DNA from: DATAVB01 sp036267955
GTDB taxonomy: Bacteria; Actinomycetota; Actinomycetes; Mycobacteriales; QHCD01
DNA: 64,000 nt
Assembly (NCBI GenBank): GCA_036267955.1
Contig: DATAVB010000087.1
Coordinates: 16,590 to 80,589, forward strand
Reading direction: 5' to 3'
Below, piece after piece: positions 32,074 through 40,148 of this stretch. The position numbers were made by a program, and so were the translations under genes. Under the pieces are notes generated by a model. It was given only the letters and a program-made list of their open reading frames with translations, did no database searches and was not told the DNA's origin. The number at the start of each line of letters is the position of its first letter. Positions within the stretch are counted from its first letter, which is position 1.

Positions 32074-32888
32074 CGGGCCACCTCCAGGTAGTGGGCGCTG
32101 CTGCGCAGCACCACGTCGGGCGGGCCGGACTCGACCACCTGTCCGGCCCGCAACACCACGACCCGCCTGGCGAGCCGTTCGATCGCGTCCAGGTCGTGAA
32201 AGACCGACAGCACAGCCACTCCGGCGCTTTCGAGTTCGCCGATCATGTCCAGCACCGAGCCGCGGTTGGCCGGGTCCAGGGCCGAGACCGGCTCGTCGAG
32301 CAGCAGCAGCCGTGGTGGCGAGATGGTGCCGGCGGCGATGTTGACCCGCTGCTTCTGCCCGCCGGAGAGCACGGTGGCGTGCACCGGCCACAGCGCCTCG
32401 TCGATGCCGACCCGGGCGAGCGCCTCGGCGGCTGCTTTCCGAGCCCGGTCGGCGTTCATGCCGCGCGCGACGCCGGCCCGGGCCACGATGTCCAGCACCG
32501 CCCGGCGCGGCTCGGCGCGCAGGAACTGGGAGACGTACCCGATCTCCTGACCGCGCAATGCCCGTACGTTCGCGTCCGGCATGGTCGCCAGGTCGACGAC
32601 GTCGCCATCCCTGGTACGGAAGGAGATCCGCCCGCCGCTGGCGAGGTAGGTGCGGTAGACGCAGCGCAGCAACGTCGACTTTCCGGCGCCGGACGCACCG
32701 GCCAGCGCGACATGTTCACCGGCGGCGACGTCGAGATCGACGCCGGCCAGCGCATGCGCCACCCGGTCGTCGACGAGATGCATGGTGAAGTGTTTGGTGA
32801 GCCCGCGGACGGCCAGGACCTGTCCGTCCGGGACGGAGGTGTCCACAGTGTCCTGTCGGAGGGTGCTGGTCGCCGTCATCGCCGTCAT
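32070..32888 (-). CDS. phnL: C-P lyase complex ABC-type subunit
   Basis: 272 residues. Walker A GASGAGKST, signature VLSGGQKQRVNIA, Walker B RLLLLDEPVSALD. FTMHLVDDRVAHALAGVDLDVAAGEHVALAG and YVSQFLRAEPRRAVLDIVA are typical PhnL. It belongs to the C-P lyase complex rather than a transporter, since it has no permease. ATGA overlaps with phnK and phnM. Confidence 0.95.
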   Translation of the reverse strand: MTAMTATSTLRQDTVDTSVPDGQVLAVRGLTKHFTMHLVDDRVAHALAGVDLDVAAGEHVALAGASGAGKSTLLRCVYRTYLASGGRISFRTRDGDVVDLATMPDANVRALRGQEIGYVSQFLRAEPRRAVLDIVARAGVARGMNADRARKAAAEALARVGIDEALWPVHATVLSGGQKQRVNIAAGTISPPRLLLLDEPVSALDPANRGSVLDMIGELESAGVAVLSVFHDLDAIERLARRVVVLRAGQVVESGPPDVVLRSSAHYLEVAR

Positions 32889-33766
32889 CCCCGCGCCGCG
32901 GCGACGAGTTGCTGGCTGTACGGATGTTGCGGGTCCTCCAGCAGTTGGTCGGTGAGCCCGGCCTCGACCACCCGACCGTGCTGCATCACCAGCACCCGGC
33001 TGGTCAGCATCTCGATCACGCCGAAGTCATGGCTGACCACGACGGCGGCAAGATTGGTGTCCTCCAGCAGGGTCCGCAGCAGGTCCAGCACGCCCGCGGC
33101 GACCGACGCGTCCAGCCCGGTGGTGGGTTCGTCAAGCAGCAGCAGCCGCGGACTGTTGGCCAACGCCTTGGCAATCTGTACGCGCTGGCGCATGCCGCCG
33201 GAGAAGGTGCGCACCACATGGTCCATCCGGGACAGCGGCACCTCGGTGCGGGTGAGCAACTCCCCGGCCCGGTCCCGGATCCGGCCGAAGTGCCGCCAGC
33301 CGGCCGCGGTCAGCGGGTCGGCGACGTTGCCACCGGCGCTGATATCCAGGCTCAGGCCGAGCGCCGGATCCTGATACACCACGGCGATCTGGTCGACCCG
33401 CATGCCGCGTCGGGCCGATGGCGGCAGCTGGCAGAGGTCCACCGCCGGGCCGTCCTCGGCGCTCAGCCACACCCGGCCCGCGGTCGGCGGCTCGTCGCCG
33501 GCGATGCATCGCAGCACCGTCGACTTGCCTGACCCGGACTCGCCGATGATGCCCAGTGCCTCACCCGGCGCGACCTCGAAACCGACCTCCCAGGCCGCGA
33601 CGACCGCGCCGGTGACCGGCGAGAGCGCGGTCGCGAAATCCGGTCCGGTGCCGGCGAGCGATTCCGGGCCGGGCTCGCCATAGATCTTGCCGAGCCCTTC
33701 GACCCGCAACGCCGGCCCGACCGGCGCGGTAGGTATGGCCAGCTCCGCTGGCAGGGTCGATGTCAT
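32885..33766 (-). CDS. phnK: C-P lyase complex ABC-type subunit
   Basis: 293 residues. Walker A GESGSGKST, YQDPALGLSLDISAGGNVADPLTAAGWRHFG (PhnK-specific), signature TFSGGMRQRVQIAKALA, Walker B RLLLLDEPTTGLDASVAAGVLDLLR. There is an insertion of about 30 residues near the N terminus (PESLAGTGPDFATALSP) before the Walker A strand, longer than E. coli PhnK. PhnK binds the PhnJ subunit of the core complex in E. coli. Confidence 0.95.
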   Translation of the reverse strand: MTSTLPAELAIPTAPVGPALRVEGLGKIYGEPGPESLAGTGPDFATALSPVTGAVVAAWEVGFEVAPGEALGIIGESGSGKSTVLRCIAGDEPPTAGRVWLSAEDGPAVDLCQLPPSARRGMRVDQIAVVYQDPALGLSLDISAGGNVADPLTAAGWRHFGRIRDRAGELLTRTEVPLSRMDHVVRTFSGGMRQRVQIAKALANSPRLLLLDEPTTGLDASVAAGVLDLLRTLLEDTNLAAVVVSHDFGVIEMLTSRVLVMQHGRVVEAGLTDQLLEDPQHPYSQQLVAAARG

Positions 33767-34635
33767 GCCTCAGTCCCCTCGGACGCGCGGTTGCGCCGGC
33801 AGAAATCGGTGTCGCTGCAGACCCACCGGGCGGCGCCGGTCAACGCCGGCAGCTCGACCAGGTAGGCGTCGGCGCACCCGCAGTGCGCACAGGTCGCGCC
33901 GGGCGTCCGTTCCACCTCGAACGGGACGTCGTCGAAGGTCAGCGGCAGCACCCGGGTGTGCGGCGGGATCGCGTAGATCCGCTTCTCCCGGCCGGCGCTG
34001 AGCACGGTGAGGTGCTCGGCGTCGTCGAGTTTCGGGATGTCCCAACGCGGGATCGGGCTCGGCGACATGACATACCGGCCCTCGACCAGGCACGGGTAGC
34101 CGGCCGAGACGGTGACGATTCCGTTGCGCACGATGTCCTCGTAGAGGCGCACCCAGACCTTGGAGTAGTCGGCCTCGGCGTGCATCCGGCGCTGCTCCTG
34201 CATGTCGCCGACGACGCCGCGCAGTGGCTCCGGGACCGGCACCTGCAGGACCAGCACCTGGCCGGCGTGCAGCGACTCCTCCGGGATGCGGTGCCGGGAC
34301 TGGATGAGGTCGGCCTCGCGCGAGTCGGTCTCCTCCTGGCAGCCAACACTCTGCACGATCAACCGGCGCAGGTTGGAGGCGTTGACCCCGGCGTCCTCGC
34401 CCTGGTCGATCACCTTGACCCGGTCGGTCGCACCGACCAGCGCCAGGGTGGCCTGCAGCCCGCCGGATCCCCAGCCGCGCGCGACCGGCATTTCCCGGGA
34501 GCCGAACGGCACCTGGTAGCCGGGCACCGCGATGGCGGTGAGCAGCGCGCGGCGTACGGCCCGCTTGGACAGTTCGTCGAAAATGCTCCGGTCGCCGGCC
34601 GCGCCGGCCAACTCCTGGAGGATCGGCGCGCTCAT
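33763..34635 (-). CDS. phnJ: C-P lyase (radical SAM) subunit
   Basis: 290 residues. PhnJ hallmarks: PVARGWGSGGLQATLALVGATDRVKVIDQGEDAGVNASNLRRLI, ADLIQSRHRIPEE and the C-terminal cysteine cluster C-A-H-C-G-C ... W-V-C-S-D-T-D-F-C that binds the 4Fe-4S cluster. It opens the C-P bond of ribose 1-alkylphosphonate 5-phosphate by radical chemistry, giving ribose 1,2-cyclic phosphate 5-phosphate and a hydrocarbon. Confidence 0.97.
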   Translation of the reverse strand: MSAPILQELAGAAGDRSIFDELSKRAVRRALLTAIAVPGYQVPFGSREMPVARGWGSGGLQATLALVGATDRVKVIDQGEDAGVNASNLRRLIVQSVGCQEETDSREADLIQSRHRIPEESLHAGQVLVLQVPVPEPLRGVVGDMQEQRRMHAEADYSKVWVRLYEDIVRNGIVTVSAGYPCLVEGRYVMSPSPIPRWDIPKLDDAEHLTVLSAGREKRIYAIPPHTRVLPLTFDDVPFEVERTPGATCAHCGCADAYLVELPALTGAARWVCSDTDFCRRNRASEGTEA

Positions 34636-35762
34636 GCCGGCTCCGCGCCGACGAGCTTGCGCTCGGAGTCGGTACGGGCCGCCCGCATGGCCTGCTTGCG
34701 TTCCAGGGTGGACCGGAAATCCACGTAATGCGGCAGTTTCAGGTGCTCCAGGAAGCCCGACGCCTCGACCCCGTCGAGGGTCATCAGCACCTCCTGGGCG
34801 ACTCCGGTGGCGCCGGCGTCACGGTGCACCGCCAGATCCAGCCCGGCCATCGCGATGGCCTTGCGTTCGTTGTGGCCGAAGCAGAGGCCATATCCCACGT
34901 CGATGCGGGAGCGGTCCTCGGTGGGCCGGTCCAGGTCGTCGAACGTCTCCACGTCGGTGGCCCGCACCTCGGTGACGGTCACCGGGTTGCCGGTGACCGG
35001 GTGGCGCACCCGGACCGGCAGGCTCCCGTGCCGCACCTCGCCGGGAATCTCGTGGCCGGGCTTGCGCGGATCGAAGCGCTGCGTGTACCAGAGATGGGTC
35101 AGGGCGCCGGTCTCCGCGCGGGCCAGCGCGGACAGGACGGCCGAGCGCGGCGCGCCCGGCCGGGCCGGGCTGCGGGTGATGTCGTACGGCTCCGGATCGG
35201 CGCCGGTGCGCCGTTCCACCAGCAGATCCATGCCGCGCAACAGGTTCAGCACCCGGGGCGGGTAGCGGTCGGCATGCTCGGCCCGGCTGTGGCTGTGGCT
35301 GTGGGCGTGGGCGTCGCCGGGCTGGTGATTGTGCGGCTCGGCGGCGGCCCGCGCCTCGTCCTCCGGCATCAGATCCAGCAGCCGGCCGACGTAGTCCAGG
35401 GTTCGGCCCAGGATCTGCCGCCCGGGCGGGTTGCGGAAGGCCGAGCTGATCCGGCGCAGCGCCCGCAGCTCGGTGACCGGAACGGCCTCGCTGTAGGCCA
35501 GCCGAGGCAACGTGGAGCGGTGTGCCCGCAGCAGCTGGGCCGCTTCGAGCACGTCGCCTTCGGACTGCCGGATGGCGCGGGCGGCCAGGTCGGGCGCCCA
35601 CAGCCCGGCCTCACCCATCACCCGGTCGACCGCGAACCGCAGCCGTTCGATGATCTGGTCGGTGGCCAGCCACTCGCTGCCGCCACTGTCGCGGCCGCGT
35701 CGGACCAGCTCCTCGGCGGCGAGAATCGCGTCGTCGCCGCCGCGGGCGCCTGCGTACCCCAT
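34632..35762 (-). CDS. phnI: C-P lyase nucleosidase subunit with histidine-rich insert
   Basis: 376 residues from ATG 35762. Family segments: MGYAGARGGDDAILAAEELV, WLATDQIIERLRFAVDRVMGEAGLWAPDLAARAIRQSEGDVLEAAQLLRAHRSTLPR, LHLWYTQRF and DVGYGLCFGHNERKAIAMAGLD, and HYVDFRSTLERKQAMRAAR. PhnI catalyses transfer of ribose 5-triphosphate from ATP to phosphonate with PhnG/H/L. Near residue 140-160 there is a run with eight histidines in about 21 residues (AHAHSHSHSRAEH region), unlike E. coli PhnI as I recall it. It starts by one-base overlap with phnH. Confidence 0.95.
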   Translation of the reverse strand: MGYAGARGGDDAILAAEELVRRGRDSGGSEWLATDQIIERLRFAVDRVMGEAGLWAPDLAARAIRQSEGDVLEAAQLLRAHRSTLPRLAYSEAVPVTELRALRRISSAFRNPPGRQILGRTLDYVGRLLDLMPEDEARAAAEPHNHQPGDAHAHSHSHSRAEHADRYPPRVLNLLRGMDLLVERRTGADPEPYDITRSPARPGAPRSAVLSALARAETGALTHLWYTQRFDPRKPGHEIPGEVRHGSLPVRVRHPVTGNPVTVTEVRATDVETFDDLDRPTEDRSRIDVGYGLCFGHNERKAIAMAGLDLAVHRDAGATGVAQEVLMTLDGVEASGFLEHLKLPHYVDFRSTLERKQAMRAARTDSERKLVGAEPA

Positions 35763-36412
35763 CAGTGTTCTCCTTCTGTTCCGGATCCTTCTGTGCTGGG
35801 CTTTTCGCACGTCTCGATACGGATGCGGCTGCTGCGGGGCAGGGCCGCGACCCGCCCGTCGGCGGCCACCAGGAAGGTGTCGACGCCGGCCGGAAATTCG
35901 GCGTTGGCCAGGCTCAGCGCCTCGAGCACGTCGGCCGGGATCCCGGAGATCCGCAGCTCGTTCTCGTCCACCACGCCGGGCCCACGCAGGTGCAGGGTCA
36001 CCGGCGCATCCGGCCCGCCCAACGCCGATGCCGCGATCACCAACCGGCTGCCCTGCTCGGGATGCAGCGCGTCCCCGCGGGCGAGCGTCAGGATTTCGGC
36101 CGCCGTCGGCGTACGCAGCGCCACCACGAGTTGTGCGGTGGCCAGCGGCGCGGCCGACGCACCGGTCGCGGAGTGCAGCGCGACCGCCCAGCGCTCGCCG
36201 TCCTCCAGCACGGCCAGCGACACCTCGACATCGGCCAGCCCGGCGGCCACCACGGCCGCCGGTGGAACCTCCGGCTGGGCCGCAAGCTCCAGCGTGCGGA
36301 CGGTGCCGGGACGGCACAGCACGTCGATCAGCAGCCGAAAGTCCTGCTGGGACTGGGTCGGCGTCCGGGTCAGCGCCCTGATCGCCGAGCCCGCGACGAC
36401 GGAGGCGGTCAT
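35762..36412 (-). CDS. phnH: C-P lyase core subunit
   Basis: 216 residues from ATG 36412, overlapping phnG by ATGA. AFRLLIDVLCRPGTVRTL-like segment (QDFRLLIDVLCRPGTVR), ALLDGERWAVALHS-like strand, GVDTFLVAADGRVAALPRSSRIRIE are PhnH features. The protein is a C-P lyase complex dimer subunit. Lower sequence conservation than phnI/J but position and family segments agree. Confidence 0.93.
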   Translation of the reverse strand: MTASVVAGSAIRALTRTPTQSQQDFRLLIDVLCRPGTVRTLELAAQPEVPPAAVVAAGLADVEVSLAVLEDGERWAVALHSATGASAAPLATAQLVVALRTPTAAEILTLARGDALHPEQGSRLVIAASALGGPDAPVTLHLRGPGVVDENELRISGIPADVLEALSLANAEFPAGVDTFLVAADGRVAALPRSSRIRIETCEKPSTEGSGTEGEH

Positions 36413-36873
36413 GTCAGCTCCTCGAAAACGACTGCGGTGGGGGCGATCTCGTCCCATTCGGCGGCATGCTGGCGGTCCCGGCGGGCGGCGACGCTCCGGC
36501 ACAGTTCCTCGACCTCACCGGCGTGCTCGTCGCCAGACGCCGCGACCGCGTCGAGGATTGCCGCGGCCAGCCCGGCCATCCGGTCGTCACCGCCGCGCAT
36601 CGACCAGCCGGCCGCGCCGCGCAGTTCCACCGTGCAGTCGGTGACCAGCACCTCGCCGAGATAGAAGCGTTCCTCGGCCACCGGCTCACGTACCTGCATC
36701 AGCACCAGGCCGACCTGCGGCGGCTTGACGACGGTGAGCTCGCCGAGCGCACCGTCGGTAAACAGCCGTTCGGCCAGGGAAACCAGCTCGTCGGGTCGCG
36801 CGGCGGCCAACAATTCGGCCCGCCGATCAGCGCTCAGTGTCGTGTCCACTCGTACCTTCCGTGGGGTGGTCAT
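36409..36873 (-). CDS. phnG: C-P lyase core subunit
   Basis: 154 residues. VKPPQVGLVLMQVREPVAEERFYLGEVLVTDCTVELRGAAGWSMRGGDDRMAGLAAAILDA is the conserved PhnG core. ATGA overlap with phnH and with the GntR regulator gene. In E. coli PhnG forms the stable core with H, I and J. Confidence 0.95.
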   Translation of the reverse strand: MTTPRKVRVDTTLSADRRAELLAAARPDELVSLAERLFTDGALGELTVVKPPQVGLVLMQVREPVAEERFYLGEVLVTDCTVELRGAAGWSMRGGDDRMAGLAAAILDAVAASGDEHAGEVEELCRSVAARRDRQHAAEWDEIAPTAVVFEELT

Positions 36874-37580
36874 GCCGGCACCATCAGCCGTCGCTGGTAA
36901 TCGGCGCGGATATAGGTGCGGGCGTATTCGATGGGCTGTCCGGCGGTGGTCTCGTTCAGGCTCTGGACCAGCCAGATGTCGTCGTGGTCCTCAGTCAGCC
37001 GCATGGCGTCCCGGATCGCGGGCGGCGGCTGGACCCGGCGGATGCGCTGCCAACCGCGCCGCACCGTCAGCCCGTACCGGCCGCCCAGCGTCTGGTAGAC
37101 CGAGCCGACGTCCTCCAGCGACCGGTCCAGCGCCGGCAGCGGTGCGTGCGGCAGGACGCTGGAGGCGAACCCGACCGGCTCGCCGTTCACCTCGAAGAGC
37201 CGGCGGACCACCCAGAGGGTCGAGCCGGCTCCGAGACCGAGGTAGTCCTGTTCCAGTTTGGCGGCGCGGCGGGACTGGTTGGCCAACAGCTGATATCCGG
37301 GCCGGTCGCCGCGTTTGCGGACCGCCGCCCCGAACGAGGGAATGGAGTTCGGCGCGATCGTGATCTCGCGGCTGCCGAGCCAGTACGTGCCGGCGCTGGC
37401 CGCCCGGCGGATCAGGCCGCGACGCTGGAATCCATCGACGATGCCGCGGGCAGCTCCCCGGCCGATGTCGAACCGCTCGGCCAGAGTCTGTTCACTCGGC
37501 AGCCGGGTGCCCGCCGGCAGCTCGCCGAATTCAGCCTCGAGCTGCGCCGAGATCGAGGCGACCGTCCTGCGCTGTGTCAC
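36870..37580 (-). CDS. phnF: PhnF-like GntR/HutC regulator of the C-P lyase operon
   Basis: About 236 residues from GTG 37580; a TTG at 37622 would add 14. The winged helix is ISAQLEAEFGELPAGTRLPSEQTLAERFDIGRGAARGIVDGFQRRGLI. The UTRA ligand domain follows, with RDRPGYQLLANQS-like and YARTYIRADYQRRLMVPA at the C terminus. It is the first gene of the operon, its stop overlapping phnG, so it would be autoregulated with the operon, probably as a repressor relieved by a phosphonate or by phosphate limitation (inference). Confidence 0.85.
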   Translation of the reverse strand: MTQRRTVASISAQLEAEFGELPAGTRLPSEQTLAERFDIGRGAARGIVDGFQRRGLIRRAASAGTYWLGSREITIAPNSIPSFGAAVRKRGDRPGYQLLANQSRRAAKLEQDYLGLGAGSTLWVVRRLFEVNGEPVGFASSVLPHAPLPALDRSLEDVGSVYQTLGGRYGLTVRRGWQRIRRVQPPPAIRDAMRLTEDHDDIWLVQSLNETTAGQPIEYARTYIRADYQRRLMVPA

Positions 37581-37731
37581 GGCTACGAGGCTGCGGGGTC
37601 GCCCTGAACGTCCCGCAAACAACAGCGATCATTGCATCAACGCACCCATGAGTTCCTCAAACCCGGATCGTCGGACACTGCACTGGCCCGCTCACCGCGC
37701 TGAGCAACACATCCGCCGCCCTCCGATCTAA

Positions 37732-37775
37732 CCCCGTCCCGAAACCAGGGAAAGGGCACTTCGGTCGGGACGGGG
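37732..37775. terminator. 11-bp perfect stem-loop between phn regulator and mimR-like gene
   Basis: CCCCGTCCCGA at 37732-37742 pairs with TCGGGACGGGG at 37765-37775 around a 22-nt loop. It is 39 nt after the MimR-like gene's stop, so it is well placed as that gene's terminator; there is no T-tract. Its loop (GGGAAAGGGCACTTCGG) resembles the arm of the palindromic repeat at 14209. Confidence 0.6.
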
Positions 37776-37813
37776 CCGGCGGATCCCCGGGACAGAGACA
37801 GACATGAGTCGGC

Positions 37814-39607
37814 TCAGTGGCTGGGGGTGACAATTCCGTATTCGTGGATTTTCCGATAAATCGTGGCTCGGGAAATACCGAGGAGTTGTGCCGCTTTGAC
37901 CTTGTTTCCGTCGGCGTCGTCAAGGCTGCGCACGATGATGTCGCGTTCCACTGTCTCAAAGCGGTTGAGCTGCCGCCGCGACGTCGCGTGATATTCGGCC
38001 GGCAGGTCGGTGGGGCGGATCGACCCGGTGCGACGGCGCTGCGCGACATCTTTGAGGACCCGCCGCAATTGGCCGATGTTGCCCGGCCAGTTCGCCCGCA
38101 TGAGCAGATGCATCGCGGCCGGTGAGCAGTTCAGGTGACCGCCGTGCGAGAGCTTGCTGAGCAGCAGCGGCACCAACTCACTGAGATCCTCCACGTGCCG
38201 GCGCAGCGGAGGCACCTCGACGGTGCGTGGGAAGAGCGCCAGCAATTCGGCCAGCGGTCCGGTTTCCACGCCGGATGTCTGGGTGGCGGCCACCCAGGGA
38301 ACCTTGATCCCGTGCAGCGCCCGGGCATCCTCCAACGCGGTGGCGAGGGTCTGTGCCGCTGCGCTGTCGAGCGCGTCGATGTGCCGGATCAGGAGGGTGT
38401 CGACCGGATCGTCGATCAACTCCCGTCGGACGTTCTCCTCCCAGCGGGCGGCGGTCAGCTCGGCGGCGTCGAGCGTATGCATCCGGCCGGTCGGATTCCG
38501 GCGCTGATGGACGCCCTGGACCAGGGTGAATTTCCCGACGCCCGGCTCGCCGGCCAGCACGACCCATTCACCGCGGCCGTAGCTGGTGTCCACATCATGG
38601 CTGCAGCGCAGCCACAATGGCGCGGAGCCGACCACGCCGGGCAGAAAGATCGGGAGCATCGGCATGGCCACCCCGGTGCCGTCCTCTTCGGACTCGATGA
38701 GTTTGACCGACAGGACTCCTCCGACGATCTCGTCCGCCCGCTGTCCGGGCACCCGGCGGCAGTGCATTCTGACCTTGCTGCCGGTGGACAGCGCCAGGGT
38801 GGCGGTACTCCGCTGATTCTCCGCCAGTGAACGGGTGGCCGACGCGAGGAGCAGGGACTGGTCGGCCGGCGCGAGCAGTTGGCGGGCCGAGTCATTCATC
38901 ATCACGATGTCGTCGTTGAATGCCACGACAATTCCGGTGGTCCGCCGGCAGGCCTGCAGGTACGCCTGGAAAAGGACCAGCTCGCGCACATTGCTGTGCG
39001 TGAAGAGCGCCTGTCTGACCTGCTCGGCGGCCGTCCGGGCCAACGCGACCAGCAGTCCGCCGGCGTCCTTGCGCCAGCAGGTGAGATCGATGGCGCCGAT
39101 TATCTTGCCAGAGATCGGATGCCGGATCGGCACGCCCGCGCAGGCCAGATCCTCCAGATGCTCGGCATAGTGCTCGTGGCCGAAGACGTAGGTGGGATTG
39201 CCGTCCTGCAGAGCGGTTCCGATGCCGTTCGTCCCGACGAACTGCTCGCCGTAGCTGAATCCCGGCATGAGCTCGACCCGCTCCAGATGCCGGTGCAGGT
39301 CTGCGTCCCCGGTGCGCTGGGTCAGGACGACACCGCTCGGATCGGTGAGGATCAGGCTGATCGGCTGGCCTTCCAACTGGTCGCCGAGCCGTTCCAGCAC
39401 CGGTTCGGCGCCACGGATGAGTGGAGTGTCCAGGTTCTGCTCGCCCTGGTACGGATGATCGATCCGGTCGGCCGGCACCCGGAACCGCCGGGACCGCCAC
39501 CACGACGCCAGGATCGCCTCCCGCACCAGATGCGGATCGACGGTCTCGGACGTGAGGAACTGGACCCGCGTGCGGGCCAGGTCTCGGTCATCGGCCGGCA
39601 CTGTCAC
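37814..39607 (-). CDS. MimR-like activator with degenerate sigma-54-type ATPase domain
   Basis: 597 residues: an N-terminal GAF-like sensor (about 20-210, with GTNGIGTALQDGNPTYVFGHEHYAEHLEDLACAGVPI), a central AAA domain (about 350-520) and a C-terminal Fis-type helix-turn-helix (VERDIIVRSLDDADGNKVKAAQLLGISRATIYRKIHEYGI). The AAA domain has a modified Walker A (GEPGVGKFT), no GAFTGA loop, and DTLLIRHID where Walker B normally has LDE. The WPGNIGQLRR motif is kept. MimR activates mim genes in mycobacteria. Divergent from the monooxygenase cluster with palindromes between. Confidence 0.88.
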   Translation of the reverse strand: MTVPADDRDLARTRVQFLTSETVDPHLVREAILASWWRSRRFRVPADRIDHPYQGEQNLDTPLIRGAEPVLERLGDQLEGQPISLILTDPSGVVLTQRTGDADLHRHLERVELMPGFSYGEQFVGTNGIGTALQDGNPTYVFGHEHYAEHLEDLACAGVPIRHPISGKIIGAIDLTCWRKDAGGLLVALARTAAEQVRQALFTHSNVRELVLFQAYLQACRRTTGIVVAFNDDIVMMNDSARQLLAPADQSLLLASATRSLAENQRSTATLALSTGSKVRMHCRRVPGQRADEIVGGVLSVKLIESEEDGTGVAMPMLPIFLPGVVGSAPLWLRCSHDVDTSYGRGEWVVLAGEPGVGKFTLVQGVHQRRNPTGRMHTLDAAELTAARWEENVRRELIDDPVDTLLIRHIDALDSAAAQTLATALEDARALHGIKVPWVAATQTSGVETGPLAELLALFPRTVEVPPLRRHVEDLSELVPLLLSKLSHGGHLNCSPAAMHLLMRANWPGNIGQLRRVLKDVAQRRRTGSIRPTDLPAEYHATSRRQLNRFETVERDIIVRSLDDADGNKVKAAQLLGISRATIYRKIHEYGIVTPSH

Positions 39608-39668
39608 CTACCAGGTTGCGGACGCCATCGTGCGGTGGGTCACATGCTAGGGCTGGCCCGGAAGCGGC

Positions 39669-39689
39669 CGTGTCTCAAATTGAGACACG
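39669..39689. promoter_or_regulatory. Palindrome CGTGTCTCA-N3-TGAGACACG, candidate activator site
   Basis: Perfect 9-bp arms with AAT in the middle, 61 nt from the MimR-like start and 73 nt before the 81-residue small gene. A related site (TCTCA-N3-TGAGA) recurs at 40024. Likely binding site for the divergent activator, whose Fis-type helix-turn-helix recognises palindromic DNA (inference). Confidence 0.7.
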
Positions 39690-39762
39690 TTCACCCTCGC
39701 ACGAGCGGTGTCATGGGTTCGGTGTGTCAACGGCGATGCGATCACGCGAGGGAGGCGTTCCG

Positions 39763-40008
39763 ATGTCTCAGCCGGGACAATCCGAACAGACCTACAGTCC
39801 GTGGACAGTGGTCAATGTGGTTTTTGAACATCTCGTTGATCAAGGTTTCCATCCGGTGCTCGGCGAGGCCGGTCATCCGGGCGAGGCCGCGGAGGCACTG
39901 CTGCGTTCCCTGGGCATAACGCCCACCGCGGAAGGTGACGCCCGCCTGCGCAGCAATATCCGTGACCACCTGGCCGAGATGCGCTCAACCATGTTCGACG
40001 AGACCTGA
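39763..40008 (+). CDS. 81-residue small protein preceding the monooxygenase
   Basis: ATG 39763, GGGAGG about 8 nt upstream (cgaGGGAGGcgttccg). Sequence has YSPWTVVNVVFEHLVDQGFHPVLGEAGHPGEAAEALLRSLGI, then a helical tail (RLRSNIRDHLAEMRSTMFDE). No signal peptide or membrane helix. It lies between two palindromic activator sites and 140 nt before the oxygenase gene. I recall similar small ORFs in mim/prm loci but no function. It may modulate the activator or monooxygenase assembly. Confidence 0.8.
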   Translation: MSQPGQSEQTYSPWTVVNVVFEHLVDQGFHPVLGEAGHPGEAAEALLRSLGITPTAEGDARLRSNIRDHLAEMRSTMFDET

Positions 40009-40023
40009 ACGGATGTGGCGGCT

Positions 40024-40038
40024 GTCTCATATTGAGAC
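40024..40038. promoter_or_regulatory. Second TGTCTCA-type palindrome
   Basis: GTCTCA (40024-40029), TAT, TGAGAC (40033-40038), matching the inner 6 bp of the palindrome at 39669. Located 110 nt upstream of the oxygenase ATG, between it and the small gene. Confidence 0.65.
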
Positions 40039-40148
40039 TCGCAACGTACATGTTTCGGCTTGTAATCATGGCGTAACGCGTGCCCATCCAACCGGTTCCC
40101 GGGAATAAAGCTGTCGCCCAATCAGGAGCGACGGGTAAAGGAGTGATT

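Noticed and set aside
34728..36644. A 638-codon plus-strand frame across phnG-phnI
   Set aside because: It mirrors the phn genes, has shadow-type Gly/Arg/Val composition and no ribosome site or family.
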